A stretch of DNA of 33,309 nt from GCA-2688265 sp964527395 (GTDB lineage Archaea > Nanobdellota > Nanobdellia > Woesearchaeales > GW2011-AR9), in contig CAZGQD010000014.1 in NCBI GenBank assembly GCA_964527395.1, forward strand, positions 1 to 33,309. The letters are read 5' to 3'. Below the pieces are notes generated by a model. It was not told the origin of the DNA and did not search any database. It saw only the letters and a program-made list of their open reading frames with translations. A program made the translations under genes and the position numbers. Positions 7,872-14,822 of the stretch are shown one piece after another (within the stretch, counting starts at the first letter, position 1; each line of letters opens with the position of its first letter).

Positions 7872-7918
7872 ACCAATCATCCATAAAATAATTAAACTTA
7901 AACATCTTACAAAACATC

Positions 7919-8458
7919 ATGGTTCAACTTTGGAAAAAGATATCTAGCAAAACCCTTCTAACTAATCGTGGAAAAGAATTCATAACTGATAAAGTTATAA
8001 CTCCAAAAAATGAAAAATCAACTTACGCATACACTTTTGTAGCTAGGGGCGTAGTTGTAATCCCAATAGACAAACAAGGGAATGTCTATCTTCAAAAAGA
8101 GTACCGTTACCCTATAAATTCTTGGAACATAGAAGCCATTGGTGGAGGCATAAAAAAAGGCCAAACTGCAAGACAAGCAGCTAAAGAAGAACTTCTAGAA
8201 GAGGGCGGAATCAAAGCCAAAAAACTAACAAAGCTAGGAACAACCTTAGTCATGCCAAGCCACTTTGATACAAAAACCACAGGTTTCTTAGCAACGAACT
8301 TAACTTTCCACAATACACATCACGAAGCAGATGAATTAATCAAACCCTTAAAAATGCCACTCAAAAAAGCAATTAAATTAGCAATGGATGGTAAAATAGA
8401 GAACGCAGAAACAGTGACTTTTCTTCTAAGGGCCGCAAATAAATTAAACAAAATCTAA
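7919..8458 (+). CDS. Nudix-fold protein, ADP-ribose pyrophosphatase-like, altered Nudix box
   Basis: A 179-residue protein with the ADPRase-type layout: RGVVVIPIDKQGNVYLQKEYRYP (strand hairpin with QxRxP-like segment), WNIEAIGGGIKKGQTARQAA and EELLEEGGI. Compared with the Nudix consensus G-x5-E-x7-REU-xEE-xGU, the first Glu is Gln and the Arg is Glu; the EE pair that binds the catalytic metal remains. Activity as a nucleoside-diphosphate-sugar hydrolase is therefore plausible but not certain. It lies 47 bp after rtcA on the same strand with an AT-rich promoter-like spacer. Confidence 0.85.
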   Translation: MVQLWKKISSKTLLTNRGKEFITDKVITPKNEKSTYAYTFVARGVVVIPIDKQGNVYLQKEYRYPINSWNIEAIGGGIKKGQTARQAAKEELLEEGGIKAKKLTKLGTTLVMPSHFDTKTTGFLATNLTFHNTHHEADELIKPLKMPLKKAIKLAMDGKIENAETVTFLLRAANKLNKI

Positions 8459-8469
8459 AAAATCACTCA

Positions 8470-8625
8470 CTAGCTCTTAACATTTATAATTTGAGAACAC
8501 CAGAGCTCAAGAGCTTCTTCCACAGCTTTATCAAAATTCTCTTTTCCAACTCCCTTAACTTCTAAGACTGTTTTTCTAAACCTTTCTTCTACTTCTGAAT
8601 TAACATAAACTGTCATAGACCCCAT
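8470..8625 (-). CDS. Small protein, 51 residues, possibly ribbon-helix-helix-like
   Basis: The frame encodes MGSMTVYVNSEVEERF, then a KTVLEVKG segment and FDKAVEEALELW, ending in a short tail. The short N-terminal strand with two amphipathic helices resembles small archaeal CopG/RHH-type or antitoxin-like proteins, where VYVNxEVxExF followed by a KAVEEAL helix is common. No toxin gene is adjacent. Support for a real gene: a TATA-like TTTTAAATA box starts about 30 bp before the ATG, the spacing found at most genes here, and the codon pattern is protein-like. An alternative internal ATG at 8616 would remove three residues. Confidence 0.65.
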   Translation of the reverse strand: MGSMTVYVNSEVEERFRKTVLEVKGVGKENFDKAVEEALELWCSQIINVKS

Positions 8626-8661
8626 ACAAAAAATAAAGAACATACATATTTAAAATCTACC

Positions 8662-9501
8662 TTAACTAAACTCAATTTCACTGTCTTGCACATACTTAAG
8701 TCCCCTTTTTAAAGCAATAAATGCCTTATGCAATTCTTTCCCTAAATAACTAGCATGATCAGACCGACTAATCAAACCTGCTTTATAAACCTCATAATAA
8801 ATATCCTGCGGCTTCTTACCTTCAAAGATCTTATCAATCACTCCAAGTTGCGAACAATGCGCAGCCTCTAAAACCCCACGCGCAGAATCAATCCGAACCA
8901 AAAAGTACCCTTTAGGATCCATTTCCCAATCTGCAATTTCGTCATAGTCCCCTACAACAACTGGAACAGAATCAAGTGCATCTTTATTTTTGACTCCAAC
9001 AGGCACAAACTCAGACAAAACTTCTTCACGCCCCCTAATTACACAGTCCTTAATTTTGCTGCTTTTAAACAACTCTTCTCCAAAAGCCTCAAGCCGAACA
9101 ACTTTCAAAGAAAGCCCATGCTCATTAGCAAATTCAAGTACTCTCTCTTCAGAAATTGGTTGATCATACCCTAAACACACCACATCTGGTTTAACAGACA
9201 AAAGAATGTTGAGTTCGGAGAATTCAACGTCTGGAAAAGCTTCTTTTCCATGAATGTCCATTTCATTCCCAGCCCCACCAAGCACAGCTTCATCAACCAC
9301 ACTCAAACCTTCTAAAAACTTCAAACGAATCTTTTCAGCATAAATTGGCTTATTCCCAAAACGCTTCTCAATAGTAGAATCTCGTGCCACTACTACAACA
9401 AGTTTGTCTCCTAGCTTTCGAGCCTCTTCAAACAGCTTTAGATGCCCAGGATGCAAGACATCAAACTTCCCAGCCACTAAGACCTTTACTTCATTCACCA
9501 T
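8662..9501 (-). CDS. FAD synthase-like cytidylyltransferase fused to a DUF4346-like domain
   Basis: Residues 1-140 form a HxGH-superfamily nucleotidyltransferase: VAGKFDVLHPGHLKLFEEAR with HPGH, and KPDVVCLGYDQ, the pattern of archaeal FAD synthase RibL and glycerol-3-phosphate cytidylyltransferases. The second half (about 180-279) carries DPKGYFLVRID, IDKIFEGKKPQDIYYEVYKAGLISRSDHASYLGKEL (read in pieces) and ALKRGLKYVQD, which matches DUF4346, a domain known elsewhere with dihydropteroate-synthase-like or methyltransferase proteins. The short KSSKIKDCVIRG segment after the first domain is as in RibL. The fusion could couple flavin or another cofactor synthesis to a pterin-type function, but this is speculative. 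Confidence 0.8.
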   Translation of the reverse strand: MVNEVKVLVAGKFDVLHPGHLKLFEEARKLGDKLVVVVARDSTIEKRFGNKPIYAEKIRLKFLEGLSVVDEAVLGGAGNEMDIHGKEAFPDVEFSELNILLSVKPDVVCLGYDQPISEERVLEFANEHGLSLKVVRLEAFGEELFKSSKIKDCVIRGREEVLSEFVPVGVKNKDALDSVPVVVGDYDEIADWEMDPKGYFLVRIDSARGVLEAAHCSQLGVIDKIFEGKKPQDIYYEVYKAGLISRSDHASYLGKELHKAFIALKRGLKYVQDSEIEFS

Positions 9502-9564
9502 AACAAACTGCTAATTAGAACATCCATTTAAAAAGGCTTCCAAGCAAATACTTAAAAATATAAT

Positions 9565-9687
9565 TCAATTTAATTTCTTCTTAAGCCTAGGGTAAGCTCT
9601 TTCTAAGAATACATCTGGAAAATCAGCAGCAGCATCCCAATCTGCCAAAATAGCTTTCTTTTTTCTTTTAACGTTCTTCTCATTCAT
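9565..9687 (-). CDS. Small basic protein, 40 residues, second gene of a micro-operon
   Basis: Frame MNEKNVKRKKKAILADWD, then AAADFPDVFLERAYPRLKKK near the C-terminus. Its ATG overlaps the TGA of the upstream small membrane peptide as ATGA, the classic sign of translational coupling, which is the main support for a real gene. N- and C-termini are lysine-rich and the centre acidic/aromatic. No family recognised. Confidence 0.5.
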   Translation of the reverse strand: MNEKNVKRKKKAILADWDAAADFPDVFLERAYPRLKKKLN

Positions 9688-9776
9688 ACTAATCCACCTA
9701 CTTCAAATATTGAAAAAAGCTTTGACATAATTAGGAACAAAAAACCTAAAACAAAAGAAACTATCATTTTCTTCAT
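9684..9776 (-). CDS. Small hydrophobic peptide, 30 residues, first gene of a micro-operon
   Basis: The frame MKKMIVSFVLGFLFLIMSKL plus a ten-residue tail encodes one transmembrane helix with a basic N-terminus. It ends in an ATGA overlap with the 40-residue gene. Its start codon lies only 5 bp from the edge of a perfect 20+20 bp inverted repeat (9781-9823). Size, single helix and coupling recall small membrane toxins or regulators, but nothing here proves such a role. Confidence 0.45.
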   Translation of the reverse strand: MKKMIVSFVLGFLFLIMSKLFSIFEVGGLV

Positions 9777-9780
9777 ATAT

Positions 9781-9823
9781 ACTAAACCACATATGAAATT
9801 TCTAATTTCATATGTGGTTTAGT
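9781..9823. repeat. Perfect 20+20 bp inverted repeat with 3-nt loop
   Basis: 9781-9800 (ACTAAACCACATATGAAATT) is the exact reverse complement of 9804-9823; the loop is TCT. It lies between the end of the gene at 9853 and the start of the micro-operon at 9776. It could act as a transcript end or processing hairpin, or a protein-binding palindrome; no T-tract follows directly. Confidence 0.85.
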
Positions 9824-9852
9824 GTTACGAAATAAAGAATAATTCGTAAAAA

Positions 9853-10319
9853 TTATTCTGTTTGAGTATATATTACTTTCTTTTCAGTAATTTGAGAATT
9901 CCACACATTTGCCTCATAAATTCTTCTCCCAATGAATTCTTTATAATTAACTGGCAATTCTTCCTTAAATTTCTCTATTAGTTTAGTTACATTTGGTCCA
10001 AATTTATACATTCTAAAGAAATAAGCTCTAACTCCTGAATATCCAGAATAGATTACAAAAATTATTGCCAAAATAAAAAAAGCACAAGAAAAAGTAGTCT
10101 GTAAAAAATTAACAAAAACATCTCCTACTAACAGAATATGCCCAAAAGACAAAACAATAAAACTTAGTGAAAACTTTGAGCTAAGTTCCAAAGGCTTTGC
10201 CCGCAAGAACCTAGGAATACACCAATTTTACTATCATGTGAGTAATCTATCTTAATAATTAAGTCAAATTGACGCCTAATTTCTTCAAAAATTATCAAAA
10301 AATCTTCTTTTTCACCCAT
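9853..10319 (-). pseudogene. Membrane protein gene split by a probable frameshift
   Basis: An ATG frame from 10319 encodes MGEKEDFLIIFEEIRRQFD and continues to about 10205, then runs into a stop at 10164. A second frame ending at 9853 is open for 117 codons from a TTG at 10206 and carries two hydrophobic helices (SLSFIVLSFGHILLV and SCAFFILAIIFVIYSG) followed by a charged tail. The second frame has no good start codon, and the two frames join at 10205-10210 (GVFLGS into FLRAKPLELS), so a single-base indel in one gene of about 155 residues is the simplest reading. It may be a real mutation or a sequencing error. Function unknown. Confidence 0.5.
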
Positions 10320-10452
10320 ATTTAGCTTCAACTAATATAAACTATAAGCACTTCTCAACTACAAGCTATATTTTCATGAACAATAAATAAAACCACATAT
10401 CTGACCCAAATTACCCACAACCTTTATAAATAACCACAAGCAAAACCCCATT

Positions 10453-10620
10453 ATGGAAATTCAACTATGCCAAGCAGTGAAGCAAGATATCACCAATGAT
10501 ACTGGTGCTGTACGATTCCCTTGCCCAAGCTGTGCTAAAAACGAAATAATCAGATCTAGTTTTGCTAGAAAAAATGCTATTCAATACACCTGTGCTTGTG
10601 GTTTTACAGGTCCAAACTAA
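10453..10620 (+). CDS. Archaeal zinc-ribbon protein of the translation operon, reduced form
   Basis: A 55-residue protein directly upstream of aEF1-beta, the conserved archaeal neighbourhood of small CPxCG zinc proteins such as HVO_2753. Those carry four CxxC-type motifs making two zinc sites. Here VRFPCPSCAKNE and YTCACGFTGP (motifs 2 and 4) are kept, whereas motif 1 is reduced to a lone Cys (MEIQLCQAV) and motif 3 is lost (IIRSSFARKN). One zinc site should remain. A TATA-like TTTATAAAT box lies 30 bp before the ATG. The gene ends 12 bp before the aEF1-beta start, so both are probably one transcript. Confidence 0.9.
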   Translation: MEIQLCQAVKQDITNDTGAVRFPCPSCAKNEIIRSSFARKNAIQYTCACGFTGPN

Positions 10621-10632
10621 GAGGAAGAAAAA

Positions 10633-10914
10633 ATGGGTTCTAAAGCAGTAATTACATTCAAAATGATGCCAACAAGTCCAGAAGTTGACTTTGAAGCAAT
10701 TCAAAAGACAGCACAAGACTTAATCATCAGCAAAGGCGCAATTGGAGAAACAAAATCCTTACTTGAACCAATCGCTTTTGGTTTAAAGGCAATAAAAGTT
10801 CTAGCTATGTTTGACGTAGACGGAGCAGACTTCGACAAAATCACAGAAGAATTAAAAACCTTAGAAGGCGTTCAAAACGCTGAAGTAGCTAAGATGGACT
10901 TAGCATTGGGGTAA
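10633..10914 (+). CDS. ef1b: Translation elongation factor aEF1-beta
   Basis: The 93-residue protein has the compact archaeal EF-1-beta fold: VITFKMMPTSPEVDFEAIQ, then EPIAFGLKAIKVLAMFDVDG, the conserved loop whose aromatic/hydrophobic residues contact EF-1-alpha, and the C-terminal GVQNAEVAKMDLALG. It exchanges GDP for GTP on aEF1-alpha in the cytosol. Length is normal (88-92 in archaea). AGGAAG lies 6-11 bases before the start, in keeping with a downstream operon gene that needs a ribosome site, unlike the leaderless first gene. Confidence 0.95.
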   Translation: MGSKAVITFKMMPTSPEVDFEAIQKTAQDLIISKGAIGETKSLLEPIAFGLKAIKVLAMFDVDGADFDKITEELKTLEGVQNAEVAKMDLALG

Positions 10915-10937
10915 AATAAGCATAAAGTGAAGCAAAA

Positions 10938-11483
10938 ATGAATAACTACTTTTTACCAACTTCTTTATTTTTATTATCTACAGCTTGTGCAGCTCCAGAA
11001 CAAGTAAGACAAACTGTTTCAGATTATTCTCAAGATATTGCTGAATTCGTAATTGACAACTCTCACTCAGAGGATATTTCTTCAAACCAGACTTATTTTG
11101 GTCCAGTAAACCTAACTGGATCTGGATTTGAATTAGACATGTATGTAACTTCTACTTCTGCATTAAACACAATCAGGCCTGGTATTCCTTTTGACGAACT
11201 ATTAATTGCAGTAAGGTATCCTTTGCCAATGGACCCAGAACTTCCAATAAATGAATTAGGAGCTTTAAGAGACACATATCTAAACGGTTATAATCATTTT
11301 AATACCAGTGTCTGTGACAAAGAAATTTTCACAACAAGAGAATTCATAAAAACTCCAGATGGTGATTTAACAAGCGAACATGTCTTAACAGAACGTGATT
11401 TATGCGATGAAGACGTAGTAGCACAATCAAACGAAGACGCTCTTCCACATTTAGAATGGTTAGCAGACAGATTGGGCATATAA
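10938..11483 (+). CDS. Predicted secreted lipoprotein of unknown function
   Basis: A 181-residue protein whose N-terminus is a short signal peptide ending in a lipobox-like LLSTAC; the Cys would be lipid-modified and the mature protein displayed outside the membrane. The mature part is acidic, contains only two further Cys (SVCDKE and RDLCDED, possibly a disulfide) and no motif I recognise. It starts 23 bp after aEF1-beta and may be cotranscribed, although a role in translation is unlikely. Other extracytoplasmic proteins in the window (21252, 32324) have the same signal type. Confidence 0.7.
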   Translation: MNNYFLPTSLFLLSTACAAPEQVRQTVSDYSQDIAEFVIDNSHSEDISSNQTYFGPVNLTGSGFELDMYVTSTSALNTIRPGIPFDELLIAVRYPLPMDPELPINELGALRDTYLNGYNHFNTSVCDKEIFTTREFIKTPDGDLTSEHVLTERDLCDEDVVAQSNEDALPHLEWLADRLGI

Positions 11484-11488
11484 ACAAT

Positions 11489-12178
11489 TCACAACACTTC
11501 TTCCCAAGCAATCTCATTAGGAACTAAACTAGCCTCAAGATCCTCACTGAACCTAGCTCCAACAATTCCTCCTTCAAAACTGGCATCCACAATAGTATAT
11601 CCTCTATATCTGTCAGGCACACCAGTTAAACACTGATTCATAGCAGAACGCACAATTCCAAGAGCCCCTTCCTGGTCTAATGCTTCTCCCTTACGTTTAA
11701 CTGCTTCACGAACAAAATCTCCAACAATTTCTCTTCCAGCTCCCAGGCAAACACTTTGATTTAAAGAAACTTTTCCATAATTAACTTCAATGAGGTCACA
11801 TAATCCATTTTTATAAACTGGCAAAAACAAATATTCTACTCCTTCCTCTCCTTTTGATCTTTCAATCAAACAACTACTAAGAACATTTGCAAGAATATTA
11901 TCTACAGAACTCATTCCAGACAATGCATAAATAAATTTATCAGCAATATTTCGAGAACAAACCTTCTTTACTATTTGATCTACATCTTCTTCAACTAATC
12001 CAGCAGAAGCATGATAAAGTAGCCCCATATCACTATCAGATGGAACTTCAAGACCATAGAGTTTTCTTCTTTGTTCAGTACGAATAACTGGTCCATCAAT
12101 TGTATCTGATCCATGAACCATACAATCTGCAGCAAGGATAGCTCCAGTATCATATCTAACTCCTACTATAACTGTCAT
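11489..12178 (-). CDS. Proteasome-like Ntn hydrolase
   Basis: A 230-residue protein starting MTVIVGVRYDTGAILAADCM. The Thr directly after Met, the G-V-x-x-D-T-G-A-I-L-A-A-D strand pair (Asp equivalent to Asp17 of beta subunits) and the lysine in TEQRRKLYGL (equivalent to Lys33) match the 20S proteasome-beta/HslV/Anbu fold. VCLGAGREIVGDF resembles the later Gly-Ser/Gly-Gly loop, though the catalytic Ser129 region is not clear. No long propeptide is present: removal of Met alone would expose Thr, as in HslV. It could be a divergent beta subunit or a separate Ntn amidohydrolase. The frame extends by GTG to 12184, but a TATA-like box centred 25-28 bp upstream favours the ATG at 12178. Confidence 0.7.
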   Translation of the reverse strand: MTVIVGVRYDTGAILAADCMVHGSDTIDGPVIRTEQRRKLYGLEVPSDSDMGLLYHASAGLVEEDVDQIVKKVCSRNIADKFIYALSGMSSVDNILANVLSSCLIERSKGEEGVEYLFLPVYKNGLCDLIEVNYGKVSLNQSVCLGAGREIVGDFVREAVKRKGEALDQEGALGIVRSAMNQCLTGVPDRYRGYTIVDASFEGGIVGARFSEDLEASLVPNEIAWEEVL

Positions 12179-12208
12179 AAACACTCAAAACAGCCCGTTT
12201 TTAAAAAT

Positions 12209-12228
12209 ATGACTTTGAAAAAAGTCAT
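12209..12228. promoter_or_regulatory. Palindrome just upstream of the TATA region of the proteasome-like gene
   Basis: ATGACTTT-GAAA-AAAGTCAT is a perfect 8+8 bp inverted repeat located directly upstream of the TTTTTAAAAAC box that would serve the reverse-strand gene at 12178. Position and symmetry suit a dimeric regulator site; a hairpin terminator is unlikely because no gene ends there. Confidence 0.45.
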
Positions 12229-12318
12229 GTTTGAGAATTTAGAAAAGTTTGTGAAAAATGAACAAACTAAAGAAGGCATTGCCTGAAATTAAATTATCAT
12301 AAAGAATAACCAAAAAAT

Positions 12319-12777
12319 TCACTTCCCACTCATTCTAACAACTTCCAAGAATTCTTCCTCCAAAACAGGCATCACAGAAAGCCGACATCCCTTCTGCACA
12401 ACTTTCATCTCAGAAAGTGCAGGGTTAGCCTTCAACGCATCTAGTGAAACAATTGAATCAAAAGCAAAGTCAAATTCTACATCAACCACAGTCCACCTAG
12501 GGTTATCTTTAGATGATTTCGGATCAAAGTACTTAGATGAAGCATCAAACTGTTCAGGATCAGGGTACCCACTAGCAACTACAGTCACAACTCCTACTAC
12601 TCCTGGCGGTTTAGCATTGCTATGGTAAAACAAAACCTTATCTCCAACAGAACAAGAACGTAAAAAATTCCGTGCTTGATAGTTACGCACCCCTTCCCAA
12701 TATGTTTTACCATCTTTTTCCATATCAGTAATAGAATAAACTGAAGGCTCACTTTTGAATAACCAGTAATTTACCAT
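12319..12777 (-). CDS. EVE-domain protein (THYN1-like)
   Basis: A 152-residue single EVE domain: NYWLFKSEPSVYSITDM at the N-terminus, WEGVRNYQARNFLR, GDKVLFYHSNAKPPGVVGV and DPRW-like KDNPRWTVVDVEF. The PUA-related EVE fold binds modified bases in DNA or RNA. It is unfused, so it is more like the widespread housekeeping family than the restriction-linked fusions. The ATG at 12777 (MVNYWLF) is preceded by TTAAATAAA beginning 30 bp upstream, so it was chosen over the frame start at 12786. Confidence 0.92.
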   Translation of the reverse strand: MVNYWLFKSEPSVYSITDMEKDGKTYWEGVRNYQARNFLRSCSVGDKVLFYHSNAKPPGVVGVVTVVASGYPDPEQFDASSKYFDPKSSKDNPRWTVVDVEFDFAFDSIVSLDALKANPALSEMKVVQKGCRLSVMPVLEEEFLEVVRMSGK

Positions 12778-12803
12778 AACAAACACAAAGAAAAGAACTT
12801 TAT

Positions 12804-13361
12804 TTAATACCTTCTACCAAGTGCTCCACTACCATGCTGGGGATAAGCAATATTCATCAGTCCACCTGTGGTTCTAGCAGCTAAAGTATCTCCAACCATT
12901 CCTCCCCTAATTTTATCATTATAAACACTTATTGTTTCATCTAAAGCTGCTTGTGCTCTAATCCCAATATCTCCATCAACACTATGCCTTGCAATTTGTG
13001 CATCTCCAGTGATTATTCCAACAGAAGGAAGCTTATTTTTGCCTACAGCTACCTCTAAATCAAAATTTCCTGTTACATAAGTATCATCAGCCTGAAAATT
13101 TCCAAAATAAACCTCACCTGTTCTTTTATTTACTGCAACAGGAACTCTAGCTAAAGCAGTACCACCCCTATTAATTCTCATTAAATTGTCTCTACCAGCT
13201 ATTTCAAACATTCCACCTGAACCTTGAGCACCTCTATGCATACGACTGATATTCGTTACAACCAATTCTCTATTAACACTTCCTCTTGCAAACCTAACAC
13301 GCTCAGCAGGACTAAGCATATCAGTCACATCTGCTCCCCTCAAATACAATCTATCTGTCAT
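12804..13361 (-). CDS. Conserved-looking hypothetical protein, 185 residues
   Basis: Begins MTDRLYLRGADVTDMLSPAE and is rich in Gly, Arg and short strands (GSGGMFEIAGRDNLMRINRG, VDGDIGIRAQAALDETISVY). There is no signal peptide, membrane segment or cysteine cluster. I recognise no family. The glycine-rich, mostly beta composition might suggest a structural or secreted-substrate protein, but this is only an impression. Its TATA-like TTTAAAAG begins 29 bp before the ATG, so it has its own promoter between Trm1 and the EVE gene. Confidence 0.75.
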   Translation of the reverse strand: MTDRLYLRGADVTDMLSPAERVRFARGSVNRELVVTNISRMHRGAQGSGGMFEIAGRDNLMRINRGGTALARVPVAVNKRTGEVYFGNFQADDTYVTGNFDLEVAVGKNKLPSVGIITGDAQIARHSVDGDIGIRAQAALDETISVYNDKIRGGMVGDTLAARTTGGLMNIAYPQHGSGALGRRY

Positions 13362-13400
13362 AAAACAACTAAAGAACTCAGACTTTTAAACATTTCGAGC

Positions 13401-14513
13401 CTACAAACCCAATTTCTCTACAATCTCCCCTACACTCATCCCACTCTTAAACCCAGCCTTCCCAAACTGCACTCGCACCCCAGAAACAAGCTTCAAAAAC
13501 GAATCAAACGAAGGAACCTGTTTAACCTTAAAAGCACTACACAGCTCATGTAAGTCATAAAACAGCGACCCACCATTCAAACTCTCAAATTTAGCCTCAG
13601 AAAAAACAAAATCCAAAAACCTTCTCTCACTTTCAAACTTACTAACTCGACGCATATACTTAACCAACGAAACATCATGCAAAGCCCCAGAATAAACAGG
13701 TCCACCAACCATATTAAACCCCTCTAAATTATTAACAGAACTAAACTTCCATTCCATGCTTTTCTTGTCAAATAACACATATTTGTGCTCCTTCAACAAA
13801 GCATCAACCTTAGTCTTCCCCTTAACACACTTAAAAAAAACCCTATAATAATGCTCTTTGTGATACGAAAGCACAGGAACAAGTGCCTTATCAAACTGCG
13901 CCCCTAGTAGCTGCACCTTACGAATCAACAATCGAATCCCAACTTCATGCATCAAATAATTATGCATAGGTTCTCCCCAATATTTCCGACGACAAGCCCC
14001 CAAATAAGCCCCAGTAAGTGCTGCTGTATCTGTTGCTGTCACTGCCAAAATTCCAAACCTATTAATCCGAGCTATTGCAGCTGCCAAAAACGGATTAGGA
14101 CTACCAAAGGCATCAATTTCAATATAATCAAAATGCTCCTGTCCCAAAAGAAACTCAGATGCATCTTTAGAACTAACTTCAACTTCCCCATTCTTCCAAG
14201 AAAGCCCAATCTCATTCCTAGAAGCCAAAGCATTAAACGAATCAACAAACCCTTCACGTTTGTCATTCACAAAAATCCCAGCAATCCCAGTCTTTTTAAC
14301 TTCCTTCAAAAATCGCAAACAACGAATCCCCGACCCACTTAGTGGCAACGCCACCCGAACCTTACGAGCAAACCCTGAGATCAACCACCTCAAAACAAGC
14401 ACAGAAATATCTCTGTTAGACTTCATAACTGGGTTATAAAACACTTCCATTTTCCGATTAACATCACCTGATGGCAACACAATATCCATTGAAATCCCAG
14501 CTTCACTAACCAT
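13401..14513 (-). CDS. trm1: tRNA (guanine26-N2)-dimethyltransferase Trm1
   Basis: A 370-residue protein with the Trm1 layout: YNPVMKSNRDISVLVLR at the N-terminus (binding of substrate tRNA), PLSGSGIRCLRFLKE as SAM motif I, FVNDKREGFVDSFNALASRN for strand 2, and EIDAFGSPNPFLAAAI followed by LAVTATDTAALTGAY and RRKYWG, all strongly diagnostic. It makes m2,2G26 in tRNA. The catalytic motif usually reads DPFGS; here the Pro is Ala, which is unusual. The start at 14513 is preferred to the GTG at 14519; a TTTTTAAG box lies about 30 bp upstream. Confidence 0.94.
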   Translation of the reverse strand: MVSEAGISMDIVLPSGDVNRKMEVFYNPVMKSNRDISVLVLRWLISGFARKVRVALPLSGSGIRCLRFLKEVKKTGIAGIFVNDKREGFVDSFNALASRNEIGLSWKNGEVEVSSKDASEFLLGQEHFDYIEIDAFGSPNPFLAAAIARINRFGILAVTATDTAALTGAYLGACRRKYWGEPMHNYLMHEVGIRLLIRKVQLLGAQFDKALVPVLSYHKEHYYRVFFKCVKGKTKVDALLKEHKYVLFDKKSMEWKFSSVNNLEGFNMVGGPVYSGALHDVSLVKYMRRVSKFESERRFLDFVFSEAKFESLNGGSLFYDLHELCSAFKVKQVPSFDSFLKLVSGVRVQFGKAGFKSGMSVGEIVEKLGL

Positions 14514-14622
14514 AAACACCTAAATTCCCCCATCCACTTAAAAACCCTACTTCAAAAAACCCAACAAACCATATTCCAAAGCAACCATCTACAATACAAA
14601 CACCTACAAAAAAAGCAAGAAC

Positions 14623-14741
14623 AGCACTGTCTACTCACTGGCAATTATATTCAACACAAGAAAATATTAACGAGCATTTTTGTTGTTTTTCAACAAAAAT
14701 AAAGAGCGAGTGGTCACACCTGCACTAAGTCTGACAGTGCT
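14623..14741. ncRNA. Candidate structured RNA / palindromic repeat, copy B of 3
   Basis: AGCACTGTC (14623-14631) pairs perfectly with GACAGTGCT (14733-14741). Inside are CACTGGCAATTAT, CGAGC, the perfect 10-bp hairpin ATTTTTGTTG/CAACAAAAAT (14676-14685 with 14691-14700, T5 loop), 5-nt bulge AAAGA, GC, GTGGTCAC and TGCACTAAGTCTGAC. In the reverse orientation a TATA-like TTTATTTTC begins about 28 bp before the first stem base and a T7 tract follows the last, so the reverse strand may be transcribed here. It fills most of the gap between trm1 and the permease; the rest holds two further small palindromes (14739-14757 and 14775-14788). Confidence 0.5.
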
Positions 14742-14822
14742 TTGTGACTAACAAAGCTCGAAAATAAATCATATTTTCGCATGCGAAAGAAAGGAATAGT
14801 ATCTTATCTAAAAACAACCCAA

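Noticed and set aside
12209..12286. Forward 25-codon frame (MTLKKVMFENLEKF...)
   Set aside because: It begins inside the palindrome and promoter of the reverse-strand proteasome-like gene and has no TATA box at the usual distance.
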